The position numbers and the translations under genes are program-made. 64,000 nt of DNA from the NCBI GenBank assembly GCA_947462335.1, contig OX381720.1, positions 45,478,654 to 45,542,653 of the forward strand, given 5' to 3'. The notes below the pieces were generated by a model. The model saw nothing but the letters and a program-made list of their open reading frames with translations. It was not told the DNA's origin and did no database searches. The stretch is from Harmothoe impar. Its lineage: Eukaryota > Annelida > Polychaeta > Phyllodocida > Polynoidae. Shown piece by piece: positions 1 to 13,247 of the stretch. The stretch's first letter is position 1; every line of letters starts with the position of its first letter.

Positions 1-1820
1 ATTGGCGACCCATGTGTGTAGCACAGTGGGGTTGTGGTTAAATGGTGCTGGTTTATCACAGACTTGTTGATGTAAATAACTGATGTTCACAGAAGCAGCA
101 AGCACCTCCCAGCTACCCTATGCCTTTGTATCTAACCCAGTCCCCATACACTGGGTCGGTGCGACCTGTGAGTGTGTGTGTCGGGGGGGGGGGGGGGGGG
201 TCACGGGGTGTCCAGAAGCCCAGGCCTGGTCTGGACTTGTGCCAGATCTGAATGCCCCGGCTTTAGGGACGAGTCATTTATAACTAGATGGTGACGGGGG
301 TTGGTGGATTTTCTGCAATGTTTTTCACCCCTCCCAGTCACTGACAATATGCATAAACAAATATTAAACGCCTCTCCATCCCTCCCCCAACTAAATAACC
401 AAATGACCCACTCACCACTGATTAACTAGGTGACAAATGCGGGTAGAATTATGATGCATGCAGCGAATACATGTAATGACATGACCATGTGTGTATTTAT
501 TTCTGAGACCCCGTCCAGTAATGAAGCTTTTTAAGCTTTAACCCTAGTCCACCACAGGCCTCTATTTTATTATACTCCCACGCCACCCAAGCCATATAAT
601 ATATATATGACTCATCCCCCACCGTCCTCCACATAGAGATCAATGCTGTACATTAAACACGAGTCTTGCCATGGAGGAAGCAGACACGGACGGACAAGTC
701 GGTTAGGTCACCGGGCCACCACGGGAGGTGAGGGTTAGCCTTCCGTGTTTGAGCTACCCTGGGCCATACATATTTAACTTTAAGTGCTTCACATGCTGGT
801 GGGAATAGAAACCCATCCATGCTGCACTTAGGAGCTTGTGTATACTTTGTAACTGAGTGTAAATGTTTAGTCTCCAGTGCCTTGAACCAAGCGTTCTAAT
901 GCACTCTCCAAATGTTAGGTTGGTAGAAAATGGTAAAGCATAGCATAATTATACCATACCCTGTATACATAGCTTGTGCATGTTGACATGCTTTTCATAT
1001 TGCAATGGTGTACAAAATAAAGCCACTTTCTAATCTGCATTGTAAACAGAAGACGTACGTGTATGTATATGTGTCAAGTGCGCGTACTGTAATACGATCA
1101 CTCAACCTAGAAAAGATATGTATTAGATACTATTCATAGATTTAGACACTAAAATGCTCAACAGATATGGTGAGTAATGTGCATTCATATTAAGTTGTGG
1201 AGACCTAAACTAGGCCCAGGTCGCCCAGAGGAGGTATACATGTGCATTTATAGCAGTCCAGTCCTGGCACTTGACCCTTGCTTAACCAATTTAAGCTGGA
1301 TCCACTCCAAGACTTGGCCTTGACCCCTCACCTTGACCTGCGACTCACCCCCTCTAATAACTTAGACCCCCACATTTGTGTGTTGCACTCGCTCAGTGAT
1401 ATTATATGTAAACAGCCACGCAGATATGATGCTCCACGCTGAGGGACACAGGCAGTCCTCTCTACATGATTGATTAAACATTTTAAGAATAGAAGAAAGC
1501 AAGTGAGCGCCGGGTCATCTCCGTTTTTGTTCGATTGTTGAACTTTGTGGGAAGGCTAAAGCTGGCGTGGTTATACGTCTCATAATAAATTCAAGTTGAA
1601 TTCAATTTCCACTTCCATATTTATAAACATTTGATGAAAAACTGAAGTTCAGTCTAGATTTGAATTCCACATTGATTAATACTGTTCATTTTATGCAGGA
1701 CGAAATCTTTCCAAATTGAATGTGTGCTCTGAGGTAACTATTGCACTCCTCCATCTCTGCCTTTACACACACTTCTTTACATTCCAACTTACCAGCTGGT
1801 AATGCTCGCACCCTGGTCAT

Positions 1821-2023
1821 GCCTATAGGGACAGCATAGTGATTTAATGCAACATGATGCATGAATGCAGCACCGGTAAGTAACCTGCCGGTGCTGCATT
1901 CATGCGTATGCCGACCCTACTGGGTTTGTATGATGCACTAATGCAGCGATGATACTGCGCTGATGCATCATGGCAATAGATGAATTTGAACCTTGTGGCA
2001 TCATGCCGTCCTCACAGGGTTAA
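1821..2023. repeat. Hairpin repeat family A copy (GATGCAT...GAGTAACTCGCC type)
   Basis: Two nested imperfect palindromes lie here. The first pairs a GCATGAATGCAGCACCGGT arm with an ACCGGTGCTGCATTCATGC-like arm around a short loop near 1880-1890. The second pairs GATGCACTAATGCAG with a CTGCGCTGATGCATC arm. A GGGTTAAC-like end follows near 2018. At least ten related copies occur in the window (see 26286, 28422, 31907, 33224, 36396, 52000). It is a non-coding, MITE-like family of unknown parentage. Confidence 0.65.
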
Positions 2024-5000
2024 CAAACCTCAGAAACCCTGCGGTCATGTACTAATGGTACTACACTTATCAGTGGTTACACTGTACAATTACACTATAC
2101 TATAGGTTCACAGCGATCGATTGTGCAATTTTCAAGTCATTATCCATGTTCCCTGAGACCCTATGGAGTGTCCTAGTTCTGAACATGAATAATGAATGCA
2201 GCTTGCGGGGCAGTAGGTTGTGCTTGTTTGTTCCGCCTTGTGTATAGTCTCAGGTGCTCCACATCTATATTTGTGTTAGCTGCTACGTAACCATAGGCCG
2301 AAAATATTATCAAGGTACATTGTATATTGTATGGCAATACAGCATGCCTGTGTATGCACCATACATGTACGTGTGTCCCAGTTATAACAATGTATGCTAA
2401 CCTGTTTATACACTTACATGCATGCACAGTTATGGTATCTGATCGTAATAGTTGACATTGATTCTAAAAGTATGGATTATCAGTATGAGCATGGGTATTA
2501 CAAAATGTATACAAGTACTTCTACGACAGCGAAAGAGTCAAATCGATTATAGACTTATTAAATTCGACTTATTAGCTTGACTATAGATCTTGTCAACTAT
2601 CAATATCGTAGCATGGAATTCACAGTTAATGTGCTAGTGAATCAAAGTTAAATGGTTAAAATATAATTTATATATACATGAAGCGATGTCTTTGATGTAT
2701 TTACTCTTCCCTGGCCCACACCGAGTGTATAACCCACCACCTGTTACAAGGTCCCACATTGGATCTATGTGGGGAGGGGTGTATTTATGAAGGCTCAAAG
2801 TGTGAACTATGGTTCTTGGCTACTAAATAATCTGAAACCTGAACATGTCTTACTGGTTTATGCAACAGGGATCGTGTATGTGTGTTGTGTTGATCATCTG
2901 GTCATGTGGTGGTGTTTCATAGATTCTTAGACCTGTAAGAGTACCCCCCCCCCCCTCCCCTCAATACCCCCCTCCCCGCCTTCTGTACTCCCCTGTTGAT
3001 GACCACCCACTAGCAGGCCACAGCTGTTTGATGTTAGTGTTAATGACCTAAACAACATGTTCAACATGAGAACAAGGTGGGGAGGAGAAGCAGGCCCGTG
3101 TGCGATACCAAATGGATGTACCAAATTATGACAAATGTGTGATACATCAGTTGCTCGATTCTTGTGATGAACCCACTCACCACTCAGATAATATTTGTTT
3201 TTTTAAATGCACGATTTGATATCCAGGTTTAGTACAGGACACTTGAAATATCCTAATATACCTGGCACATGATATTTTGAGAATGAAGTTATATTATCAC
3301 ATTGATTTAAAAAGGGGACGAGCACTTTTTTTCATAGGTGGGGTATAGGTGAGGGTGGGGGAGAGGGGGGGGGGGCAAATTTGAGAATAGCATGTGCCGC
3401 TCATGAGAGGTCTCTACCCAAAACGTTGAGTGTTGACTTTGACTAAGTTTGTATTGTATTTATAGACAAAGTAATAAAATAGTAACTCAAATATTTTGTC
3501 GTTGAAGTTCTGGTTTGCGGAGGTTCAAACAAGTATAAGAATAAGATAGCAAAGTTATCTCTCCTACGTGACCATATCTCGTTGGGAATTGCCCGTTCGT
3601 GTTGATATCTCCTTGATACAGTCATATCAGCCCAGCTCAGACGTACCATAACAATCCCTGTGTGTATGTGTGTGTGTGGTTGATAAGCCGCCTGACCCAG
3701 TCCTTGGGGTCAGGCATCGGTCAGTCAATCAATGAGCTGTATTTCTGTCTTACCTTCAATACAGAGTCGGCCCCTTTTATACAGCTCTATACGCTATGGC
3801 GGGGGGGGGGGGCGGCTCATTGGTTGATGTATACTTGTGACATTAATTTATTCTCATCTTAACACATAGTGTAATATCATCTACATGTGTAAAAGTAAAA
3901 CCAATTTCAAATTAGAGGTAAGATGATAATTTAAAATAACTATTTTGAATGCCAAAATAATCCAGTGAATACGAGGTCTGCCAACTATGGTATTGATTTT
4001 AACATTCAGACAAGTGATGTATTTGCTCTTCAGCGGTGTCATATAGCACAGAACAATAGCCAACTCGCCCTGAACAAATTACTATATTTATCAGACACTC
4101 CCTTTATCAATATTGAATCCACGTACGCTGTAGTTCTACTTTTTTTAATGTCTCCCTTGTGCACTCCCATTTAATAAGATAACTACTAGTATACATGTAT
4201 AATACATGTATGGACTAAAACATAACAACCGTAAAACTTCGTCTATAACTAATACTATAAGTTGACCTCATCTAAGGTCGAATTAGACGTTTGGCCAGAC
4301 ACCATCCCAGACCCCGATAAACCACATTTTCTTTTTAAGGGGGGGGGGGGGGGTCGACTCTTAATAAATTCCATATGATTCGACTTAAATGTGAGGTTTT
4401 ACGGTGGTTAAGGTTTGTTATAGTCGTGAAAACAGATGTATGTACCGGAATCCGTATCAGTATCAGGATATCTGTATATCCGTGTATAGACATGAGGGCG
4501 TAGTAGGGCCCACGAGGTCCTTATGATACGTCAACATGTTTATAACGGCAATACTGTATCATAGTATTGTCTGTTTTATGTTATAAATCCCACTTGTTGC
4601 ATGGCTAAAAAAGGTAATTGGTTTTATTTAAGATTACCCACAGCTACATTGCAGGGCTGGTCGTAAATAAATATCCACAATACCCCCACCCTCAAAACAG
4701 AAATGAAGAAAGGGGAAAAAAAACCACAAAAAAAACAACAACCAGGGGCCTGTGAGGTAGTGTTTTCCGACACAGCATTCACCCCCAGCCCAGGGGTCTG
4801 GTCCCAGGGTGGATGTCTGGGTCCCCTCTGACATCACTGCTGTCTGAGCCATACTGGTCTATGAAGGCGGAAGTACTCAATAGTAATACCCATCCCCCTA
4901 TACCTTGTATACGGCGCTATACGTAACCATAGGGTGACAAGTTTACAGCTGCAGTTTTTGGCTGCGGCTTTCTGTGTGTCATACAGCCTTGGCACCTGTT

Positions 5001-5977
5001 GTATGCTATGGCCTGCTTCTCCCAGTATTAGTGACTGGTGGTGCAGCCTTGGAGGCTGTAAATAATGTGTGTGTGGGTCAGGTTATTGATGTGGAGACCT
5101 CCTACATGACACGTACTGGCCTCCCCCGGCTACCGATGAATACAGGATCCTCAGTTCCTGAATCGCAGACTTAGGATATGAGGCAATTATTATTTCTGGT
5201 AGTTTTCACAGGGGCAGCGGTGTCATTGATTAATTTGGTACCAAATCTCAGTTTGATGAACGATCTGGGTCAAGGTTCCGGGTGCCATGTTGTTATAACT
5301 TCTAATCTACAGTATTACTTAGAATAGGGAACGTTCAGAAATGATGTGACTGGACAGGGCGTGCGGGGGGAAGGGCGGTGAGTTTTGAGTAGAGTCTTTG
5401 CGTTTTGTGACGAAATATGACCTGGGGCATACATCTTCAAAGCCAAATTAGTGAAGGGGGGGGGGGGTCTTGAAGTCTAAGGTCCAAAGTATGTGAGGTC
5501 ATAATCTGTGGCCCCTGCAATTTGAGGGTGTACGCCCTGTGTGGCCCCCATAGCTGTCCACACCTTCATACCCGCACCACATGCCAGCACCACCAACTGT
5601 TACTGATCCCTAGCACTGATCCCCAACGCTGCACTTGGTGACCAGTTTGAAGGCGGAGTCATTCTCACAGTTGTTGTTTTTCCCCCTGCCGTTCCACCTA
5701 CTGCCCTTACTAGGATGTTGAATACAATGGAGTTTAGGCTTGTTTTAATACTGTTTAGAGTGGGTGTGTGCCAGGGGACCACAGCACAAGGGGAATTCCT
5801 AGCAGTGGATAGGGTTAACACGCTAAATGGTTTAGTTTTAGCCAAACATTTACTTCGAGAACTCGCACTTTCTCGGAAAATAGAAGTACCATGAAATATT
5901 AAACCTCGACCTGGTGTGTATTAAGACTGACGTATTTAGAAGTTGCCCTTGATAAAGCAGCCAGTAATCTCCTCTAA

Positions 5978-6301
5978 GGGAGTGGTCATTTTTTAACAAC
6001 AGGGGGGGGTCGGTGGATTTTCGCGCGAGCGGGTCAGAATTTTTTTGGTCCCCCCCTCTAGAGGGGTCGAAATTTTTTCAGTCCCCCCCCCCCCCCAGGC
6101 AGGTTGAAATTGAGCGCAGTCGACCCCTTTGAGCTATAGTAACGCGCGGGCTTTTCCGCTAAAAAGGGTGTAATTTTTTTGGTCCCCCCCTCAGAAGGGG
6201 TCCAAATTTTTTTGGTCCCCCCCCTTCAAGGGGTCCAAATTTTGTTGGTCCCCCCCCCCAAATTCACCAACCCCCCCTGTTGTTAATAAATGACCACTCC
6301 C
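5978..6301. mobile_element. PIF/Harbinger-like MITE, family C, copy 1
   Basis: A 324-bp foldback element. The left end GGGAGTGGTCATTTTTTAAC is the inverse of the right end, which reads ...TAATAAATGACCACTCCC. It is flanked on both sides by the trinucleotide TAA (5975-5977 and 6302-6304). A 3-bp TWA target duplication with G-rich inverted ends is the hallmark of the PIF/Harbinger superfamily. The interior is C-run rich, with TTTTTTTGGTCCCCCCC repeated several times, and has no ORF. Related copies are at 8335, 25229 and, degraded, near 17385 and 58175. Confidence 0.75.
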
Positions 6302-8334
6302 TAACCAGCTTACCTACAGCTACTTATCAACACAGGTGCATACAGCCGTCAATTACATGTATCATGGAAATACTCGTTAATACCTAATGATTAATCCATA
6401 CATGTACTGTGTAGGAACAAAGAGATCCTTTAGGCTTTACTCCCTAGTCTCAAGCAACAGGTGTAATCTGTGTAGAGCTATTGGAGAAGGGGGGTGGGGT
6501 ATCATTTACCAAATGTTATGTGAACTCTGGGATTTTATATGTATCAGATATTTTTTGAAGTGGACAACATGGTGAAAAGTTGTGGCATTAGAGGGACAAC
6601 TTGACATAGACCTCTTGTTTAGATAGATGATTTGAAATTAATTGGAATATCGGTGTCAAAAATGCGAGGCATTGACTACATATTACTGTAGGGAAAATTA
6701 CTGGTGAAATTATCAGAGCATTATGAATTTGTGTAAATGCCATATTTTCCTAATTGTATAACCGGTCCATATTCCGGTATGATAAGTTGTAATCCACATA
6801 ACCTTGGCGTTGTCCCAAGCCCCCTCCTGCTCCTCTCACACCTCTCTCAGTACCTCCGACCAGAACCCCCCCCCCCCCCCCAACCTTTACCCCCCCCCCT
6901 CCCTACCCATGTCTAGGTGCCAGGTCTACCTGGCCTCCTGCTAGACTGGCACCACAAGCGGAACTGGTGGCTTCCTCTCCGCTGCTGCAGCCGGAAATAA
7001 AAGTGCCAGCCGGAAATAAAACCGTAAACGGCCTCTATGTGCTGCTTGAGAGATTAAAATGCTGGGTTTTGGATGATCGCCGGTTTTGTATAACCGATGG
7101 GGGTGGGATTGAAATATGTCATCAGCACTGCATATATTTCTTGAATAGGTATCCCTGCCTTGTATAAGCGATAAAGAAAATGTAATGGAACAGTAAAAAA
7201 ATGAACAAGCTGCAGATCAATCAGATGGCCAACTGTATTCACCTCGGGCGACGGTGGGATCTCTTACCACTGCTTATTATAGCGAAATTAAAAAATGGTA
7301 GATACAGCGGGCTCTCAGGCTAACTTCTAAGTATATATACATATGTGTGGCGTTGTATGTTGACCACATATTGATGTGGCTTCTGCTGTGGCTTCTCTTT
7401 ACCAATAAGCCACTGCACTGTATGCAGGTAATGCTGCAGAGGAGATTGGGCAAACATTATTCCACCCGTGCAGACTCTGCGTTTCCTTGCTGATGTAAAG
7501 GAGGACATTGTATTACCTTATGCTGTACAATGTACTTGTTGTAAGTATATAACACTGTTATGTGGATCTATATAGTTTAACGTTAGCTTGGGCCAAACAG
7601 ATCAATATATCACAATGCTGTGATTGATCTGGTGGGTCATGTGGCTTTCAGGGGTTGCTGTGACATCACTATTTAGGTGGTCCTCAATCTCACAGCAGAT
7701 ACTAAGTAGGTTCATACACATCGTTATAAGGTTTACAAAGACTCTGTTTGGAGTCGCATACACAATCACAATTTCCCCCCAACCTCTGCAAGAGTCACCT
7801 TGATTAGATAAGCTAGCATGAGTTAGTATACGATTAGGCCGGATTAGGCCGGGTTCACTAAGCAATTAGGTTCAGCCTGCTGAAGGACCTAATCAGCCAT
7901 AGAGCCTCCAGCTTCAAGCTCTCTGGGGGAAGTTTACTGCCAGCAATGATATGACATAGATCCGTCTCAGAATGAGTTACACCAAGACCAGATTAGAAGC
8001 ATACCAAATTATTGACATGCTTAATACTAATATGAATTTTCTAAAGTGACATACACTTTCTGAATAAGTTACTATGGATTGATTGTTTAGTCATACAAAC
8101 CATTGTACATACTGACATTTAATATGGGAAATAAGTGTGTCCCAATACAACAGGTAAAAAACTTATTTATAAAGAAATAACACAAGATATGTAGCAGTCT
8201 AATGATAGATACACAATCAGTTCTAAAATAAGTATGAATGGGAACAACCGTATTATAGGATGAATCAACTACAAAAAGCTGCCTATTAAGTGACATAAAT
8301 TGAGCAGTTAACTGTCTAGTTAAGGCGCCAGTTA

Positions 8335-8671
8335 GGGAGTGCTCATTTTTTAACAACAGGGGGGGGTGGTGGATTTGGGGGGGGGGGGGGGGGTAAAAAA
8401 GTTGGACCCCTTGACCGGGGGGGGGGGGTAAAAAATTTAGACCCCTCTTGGGGGGGGGGTGAAAAAAATTCAACCTGTTTTGAGGGGAAAAGCCCGCGCG
8501 TTACTATGCTACAAAGGGGCGCGAACGCGCGCGATTTTCGGCCTGCCGGGGGGGGGGTAAAAAATTTTGACCCCTCTAGCGGGGGGGTGAAAAATTTTCG
8601 CACGCTCCGCGAAAAATCTCACCACCCCCCCCCCCCCCCCCCCCCCCTGTTGTTAAAAAATGAGCACTCCC
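8335..8671. mobile_element. PIF/Harbinger-like MITE, family C, copy 2
   Basis: A 337-bp relative of the element at 5978, inserted in the opposite orientation judged by its G-rich interior. The ends read GGGAGTGCTCATTTTTTAAC and its inverse, so the subfamily has TGAGCAC where the other two intact copies have TGACCAC. It is flanked by TTA at 8332-8334 and 8672-8674, a TWA target duplication. The interior alternates runs of 7-18 G with AAAAA(A)TT motifs, which creates meaningless proline-rich open frames on the minus strand. Confidence 0.75.
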
Positions 8672-9259
8672 TTAGGGATGTCTAACTGTCTGCCTGGACT
8701 GACCTCCGAGTGTCGCCACAAATAAATTGTCTCGCTTATGTCTGACGGAGACCGTAAACCTTGATGGCAGCATGTGGTTCCAATGCCAATGCACTATGAT
8801 CTGTCCCCTTTAGTTGATATGACACTTAGCTTTGCATGCTCTTAGTACTATGGGATTGATACATTCCTCGATGGTGGACATAATGCACTAGTGCAGCACT
8901 AGCCTGCAACTCGCGGTGCTGTGTTGGGGGCATCATCAACATGATTGAGCATCGTGTCCTTAAAGAGTTAAAAAGACCACCGCTGTCTCGCTGTTCTTTC
9001 TGTATCTAAATTGGGCCTGCGGCCGGCAATTATGGTCATTTCTGTCACAATGCATACACAATTTATGGTCATCACATAATGGACCAGACCACACTGCTGG
9101 CTAGACGAAAGATAAAAATGATGGTTGTAAAACAGCTGCCATGGATAAATTACACACATTTGGTTTTATTCTTTTACGGTAGTGTATACTATGTTCTATA
9201 TGTGTATACTATATGAACATAATGAGAGCTAAAAGGTCATGATTCTTTGTGTTTTTCAG

Positions 9260-9368
9260 GACGAGTTGGGTTGGGGTTTGGGAGTGTTGCGGGGCTGCAC
9301 GTTCGCTGAGGCCGAGCTACTCGCTCCGAGACACCGACAACTCACCAACTCACCGACCAACAGCCATG
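9260..9368 (+). CDS. Candidate 5' exon ending in the MTMR start codon
   Basis: A strong acceptor (TGTGTTTTTCAG, AG at 9258-9259) and a strong donor (GTAAGT at 9369) bound a 109-nt, relatively CpG-rich segment that ends exactly with GCCATG. Only the final ATG (9366-9368) would be coding. It joins in phase 0 to the exon at 37729, which begins TCT GAG ACA GAC, giving M-S-E-T-D. That suits the short acidic start of MTMR3/4 proteins. The acceptor implies at least one further upstream exon outside or earlier in the window. The weakness is a 28-kb intron with no sequence proof of linkage. The exon could belong to another transcript or be fortuitous. Confidence 0.35.
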
Positions 9369-10228
9369 GTAAGTCCTCAACAGTATTTCTAGAAATTGTC
9401 TTGTTTCTGTTGTAGTTTAAGTTTCCATGTCAGACATAAGTTACGTTACAGTACAATGTGGTTGAGGTAGCTTACTTTATACCAACATAATTATAAGCCT
9501 AAATGATTCATTTATCAGTGGATCTAATTGATACCAATGATACCTGTAGCTTTTCCCTATTTCAGGGGTGTATCAGTCTAGTAGCCTTAGCAGGGTGCAT
9601 TATTACTGGACATCGATTCTCTGTCTCTTTGTAGCTCTATAGTGATCGATGCCCAGTTTTATACTTCAGACCAGTGGCTCATTTTGGCTGTTTTTCGCCT
9701 CACAGATTACTCCTAGCGCAAAATCCTGACTAGGTGTCAATATATTCTCTATGCCAATGTGTAATATGAGGGTAGAAAACAGTGGAACCTCAGTTAGAAA
9801 AAATCCTACTGAACAGTTTTTGAGAAAATTAGGGTTTTGTTGCCTTTTTTTGCTGTTTTTAGTACATTTCCTACATAAACCGTGAACGTCAGCATTTCTC
9901 AATTTTCAGGTATTTAGAATTAGAATTTGACATTTTTTTACTCGCAGTAGGATTCCTGAATACCGAGCCATTCTACACAGGGTGTTATTTTGAAAAAATA
10001 TAAATCATTTGATAGTGTATTTGGTCTCCGAAATAGAGGGAGTTTGGTCATAGTTTAATTGATTGTTGACAATCCAGTCAAGGGCTATTAGGTTCAGTTC
10101 AGTGCAAGTTGCAAAACAAGTGACTTGCACTTTTTAACTTGACCTCATGTCCACTATGTAGGTCTTCACTATGCATGGGTCTATCCAGAGTCCATCAATG
10201 GGATCACGCATGGAGGTAGATTCCGCAG

Positions 10229-10637
10229 CTTTTGGCGAGAAAAAAGTTCAAAATCGCAAAGAAGTGAAATTTGCCTAAAAACCCCCTATTTGGCGAGAAA
10301 AAAGTTCAAAATCGCATAAAAGTGAAATTTGCCTAAAAACACCCTATTTGGCGAGAAAAAAGTTCAAAATCGCAAAAATGTGAAATTTGCTTTAAAAAAA
10401 ACCTATTTGGCGAGAAAAAAGTTCAAAATTGCAAAAAAGTGAAATTTGCCTTTAAAACTACCTATTTGGCGAGAAAACGTTCAAAATCGCAAAAAAGTGA
10501 AATTTGCCTAAAAACACCTGAATTAGCGAGAAAAAAGTTCAAAATCGCAAAAGAGTGAAATTTGTCTAAAAACCCCCTATTTGGTGAGAAAAAAAGTTCA
10601 AAATGGCAAAAGAGGGAAATTTCCCTAAAACACCCTA
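10229..10637. repeat. Tandem array, 7 copies of a ~58-bp unit
   Basis: Seven consecutive copies of a unit containing TTTGGCGAGAAAAAAGTTC, then AAAATCGCAAAAAAGTGAAA, then TTTGCCTAAAAACACCCTA. Unit starts are near 10232, 10291, 10349, 10408, 10467, 10525 and 10584. Divergence rises in the last two copies, where GGCGAG becomes TAGCGAG and GGTGAG. The array is AT-rich and A-rich on the plus strand. It crosses no coding exon. It is probably a minisatellite inside the proposed first intron. Confidence 0.9.
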
Positions 10638-11762
10638 TAACTGTAGCATGAATGCAGACACTCGTGGACACAGACTCATGTACACCCACACAGACATACA
10701 CATAGGCATGAACATGGCCTTCTCCTTCATATAGCAACCTATGTATTTCTACTTTGATGAGACTGAATATAGCTTTCTGTTAGAAGGACTCTAATACATG
10801 GATGTCGATGTCCAGTTTTAGATATATACCCATATAGTGCATTGGAGTGCGATAATGTTGGACTGCTGTATATTTATACAGCTCGCTCGGCAGCATTCGA
10901 GAGTTACTCGCCAGCTCAGCAGGGCTTCAGTCATCATTTTGACGAAAGGACACACTCTTGCTGCATTAAAACACTATGCTGCCCTTATAGGCTTAAACTA
11001 GACGAGGCTGGTCCTCGTCTCCTGCCGCTCCGTGAAACCTTGTTACCTCTCAGCTTGTCTCCGCCCAGACAGAAACCAGTCCAGAGAGAAAAAGAATTAG
11101 GGAAAAAACCTAGCAGCATGTTAGAGCAGAATACAGGCCATAATAACAAAGAGGTGGAGGAAGAGGTCATGCATGCTCTGATTGGAGGAGATGGACATGC
11201 TTGGTGTTTTCGCGCAGCTTAACCCGCTCGCTTATTTTCATACCATACCATTCCATTCTGTCGTGAATAAGTGCTCCGGTGCTTATAGCTTTGGAGGGCT
11301 GATTATATTCAGCGCTTTAAGAGGACAGGCTCCTATTTCAGATTTATTTAAGTGCTTAAGGCATACTTCAAGAGCCTCCTACCCCCAAGTACAGGTCTGC
11401 AAGCTCAGTTAGCAACAGACAGGTACTGCCCTTGAAGCAGTTATTGAGTTAAACATCCATGGTCTCCTCCTTCTCTCATTCACATCGGTGAATATCAATA
11501 TAGTGACACTTGCCGGACAAACAAAAATAACGTTATTTTGTTGTTTTTTTAATGAATAAAGTGGGAAACATCACAAACACTCACAAGGCAACCTGCTGTG
11601 TACCTTCCATCTGGTTCACTTGGTGACTTTGAAAAATCAAATTCTTTACTTGATATTTCTGACCCCTGTTCAACTATGTTATGATGGTATCTACATGAAT
11701 GACCTCATGGCTGTCGTCAGCATGGCCAGGTCATGACGTGTGGGGGCTGTGTCGTCAGGCTC

Positions 11763-11982
11763 TACTGTAAAACCCCACACAGAAGCCGACCACTTATAAG
11801 CCTACCCTGCCGCTTTATGAGCAATTCATGAGCTGATTTGCGGTAATTCAAATATCTTTATCCTGTAATTTACTGGGCTAATAATAAAAAAAAGAAGAAG
11901 GTTAATTGAAGCAGCCTCATAGGCCAAACTGAGCCCAGAATTCCCTCCAAAACCTGCGGCTTCTGTGCAGAGTTTTACAGTA
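11763..11982. mobile_element. Short TIR element with TA-flanked ends (Tc1/mariner-like MITE)
   Basis: The left end TACTGTAAAACCCCACACAG and the inverse of the right end, TACTGTAAAACTCTGCACAG, match over about 26 bp with three mismatches. Each is bounded by TA, consistent with TA target duplication and therefore a Tc1/mariner-like origin. The interior has no ORF. A related, more decayed sequence with TACCGTAA ends and GCGGCTTCT motifs lies at about 18345-18580. Confidence 0.6.
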
Positions 11983-12317
11983 ATGTGTGACATGCCGCAT
12001 GCTCAGGCTGCTTTGTGTAATACAACAATAGCAGATCCATATGTGACCCACCTACCATGTGCTGCATAGTGCAGTACCCACTAGCTATAGACCGGTTACC
12101 GGAAAATACTTGTCTGCAGTCTAGCGGAATCTGATTCATTATGAATATCGGCGATATCAAATCCCGCTGACACCCTATATTTAGCACGGGTAGTAAAATA
12201 GCTCATAATATACAGTCTATTTACTCCTGAGTGGTTCTGCTGAAATTACATTGTCATAAATACATACCAGTTATCGTCTACTACTTTTGTATAATGGAAT
12301 AAACCAGAGGTAGAGCT

Positions 12318-12365
12318 AAGGCCAAAAAAAAAGAAGGTTTGTTTCAGATCACCCGACCGACCATG
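12318..12365. mobile_element. One end of a GGCC-type TIR element (solo fragment)
   Basis: TAA followed by GGCCAAAAAAAAAGAAGG and TTTGTTTCAGATCACCCGACC matches the left end of the element at 35157 (GGGCCCCAAAAAAAGGTGTG, then TTTCAGGCAACCCGACC). No matching right end is obvious nearby, so this looks like a truncated copy. Confidence 0.5.
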
Positions 12366-12937
12366 TCAAAACAAGTAAGTGGTGTAAGTGGTCTGAACAA
12401 TAACCCTGTCACGTGGACAGCAGCCTGGTAAGGCAATCATTCTTAGAGGACAGTTTGTAATTAGGGGAGGTTACCATGGCTACAAACGTAATGAGAACTA
12501 AATGTTCTTGGAATCCTCCATTGTCTACGGACCGAGAAGCAGTCAATGGATTATACTTAAGGTGCAGCCTTGGCGGACATCTTAAGCTTTTAACTATAGC
12601 GTGGTTCTTGATTACACTATGTCCTTTTGTATGATGCATGAATGTAGCACTGGCGTACGTATGACAACAGGTTGCAGGGATGAACGTTTTTTCCTGATTT
12701 CAAGTCTTTTTTATGTCGCAAAACGCTGGACTTAACTATAGAGGACCTTATTCAGGGGCCTCAATTTGAACATTTCAATTTTATATTTAGATAGGTCACT
12801 TTCATCCCTGAGGTTGAGATGAAGCCTTGAGTTTGTTTATGTTAAATGACTGTTCTGGAAGAACATAAAGCTAGCCCATCAGTTGGACATTGAATGTGTC
12901 CGACCTCATCACATTTAGTATAATCTAAACTGACACC

Positions 12938-13247
12938 CAGTGTTGCCGAAATCTTTTTATGCACACAGGCCAATGTGGCCTGTGTCGCAAGGCCTTACAC
13001 AGGCCATTCGCTTTCTACACAGGCATAATGAACCATAATGTAACGAGAACCTACAAAATTCATTAAAAAATGAAAATACATTGAATGATACTTCCAGAAC
13101 TATAACTTTGCTTCTAGTAGGAATATCTGAAAAATTCTTTCACTGTTGGAAAGCTGAGATCATGGCCGATGTCTGATGAGCCCACATCGGCCATTACGAT
13201 TCTACATCGGCAAAAACCGATGTACCGATGTCATTTCGGCAACACTG
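12938..13247. mobile_element. hAT-like non-autonomous element (310 bp)
   Basis: The perfect 15-bp inverted ends CAGTGTTGCCGAAAT and ATTTCGGCAACACTG start and end with CAG/CTG, as hAT transposons do. The direct repeat GACACC flanks both sides (12932-12937 and 13248-13253). It is shorter than the usual 8-bp hAT duplication, so the true boundary may have decayed. The interior has a hairpin at about 12966-12990 (ACACAGGCCAATGTGGCCTGTGT) and a cluster of CATCGGC/GCCGATG motifs near the right end. No transposase is encoded. Confidence 0.7.

Larger units (their letters stand above)
1..9259. other. Gene-free, repeat-bearing region
   Basis: I find no coding exon with convincing homology here. Open frames are short, lack family signatures and often run through repeats. 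The region holds poly-G tracts (for example 18 G at 183-200), a poly-C stretch near 6865-6900, two PIF/Harbinger-like foldback elements (separate entries), a hairpin-repeat copy near 1821-2023 and a degenerate copy near 8876-8972, and a degenerate copy of the CACGCAGA hairpin family near 1413-1455. It is probably intergenic or upstream intron sequence. Confidence 0.6.

Noticed and set aside
1..120. tRNA-like sequence at the left edge (TAGCACAGTGG near 18-28)
   Set aside because: No convincing B box follows and the sequence is cut by the window edge.
8087..8603. Proline-rich minus-strand frames
   Set aside because: They run through the C/G-run interior of a MITE and have no independent support.
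10229..10637. CRISPR array
   Set aside because: The copies are contiguous without unique spacers, and the DNA is clearly eukaryotic.
10842..11222. 126-codon plus-strand open frame
   Set aside because: No recognisable family, no splice-site context linking it to neighbours, and mixed composition. Not enough to call a gene.
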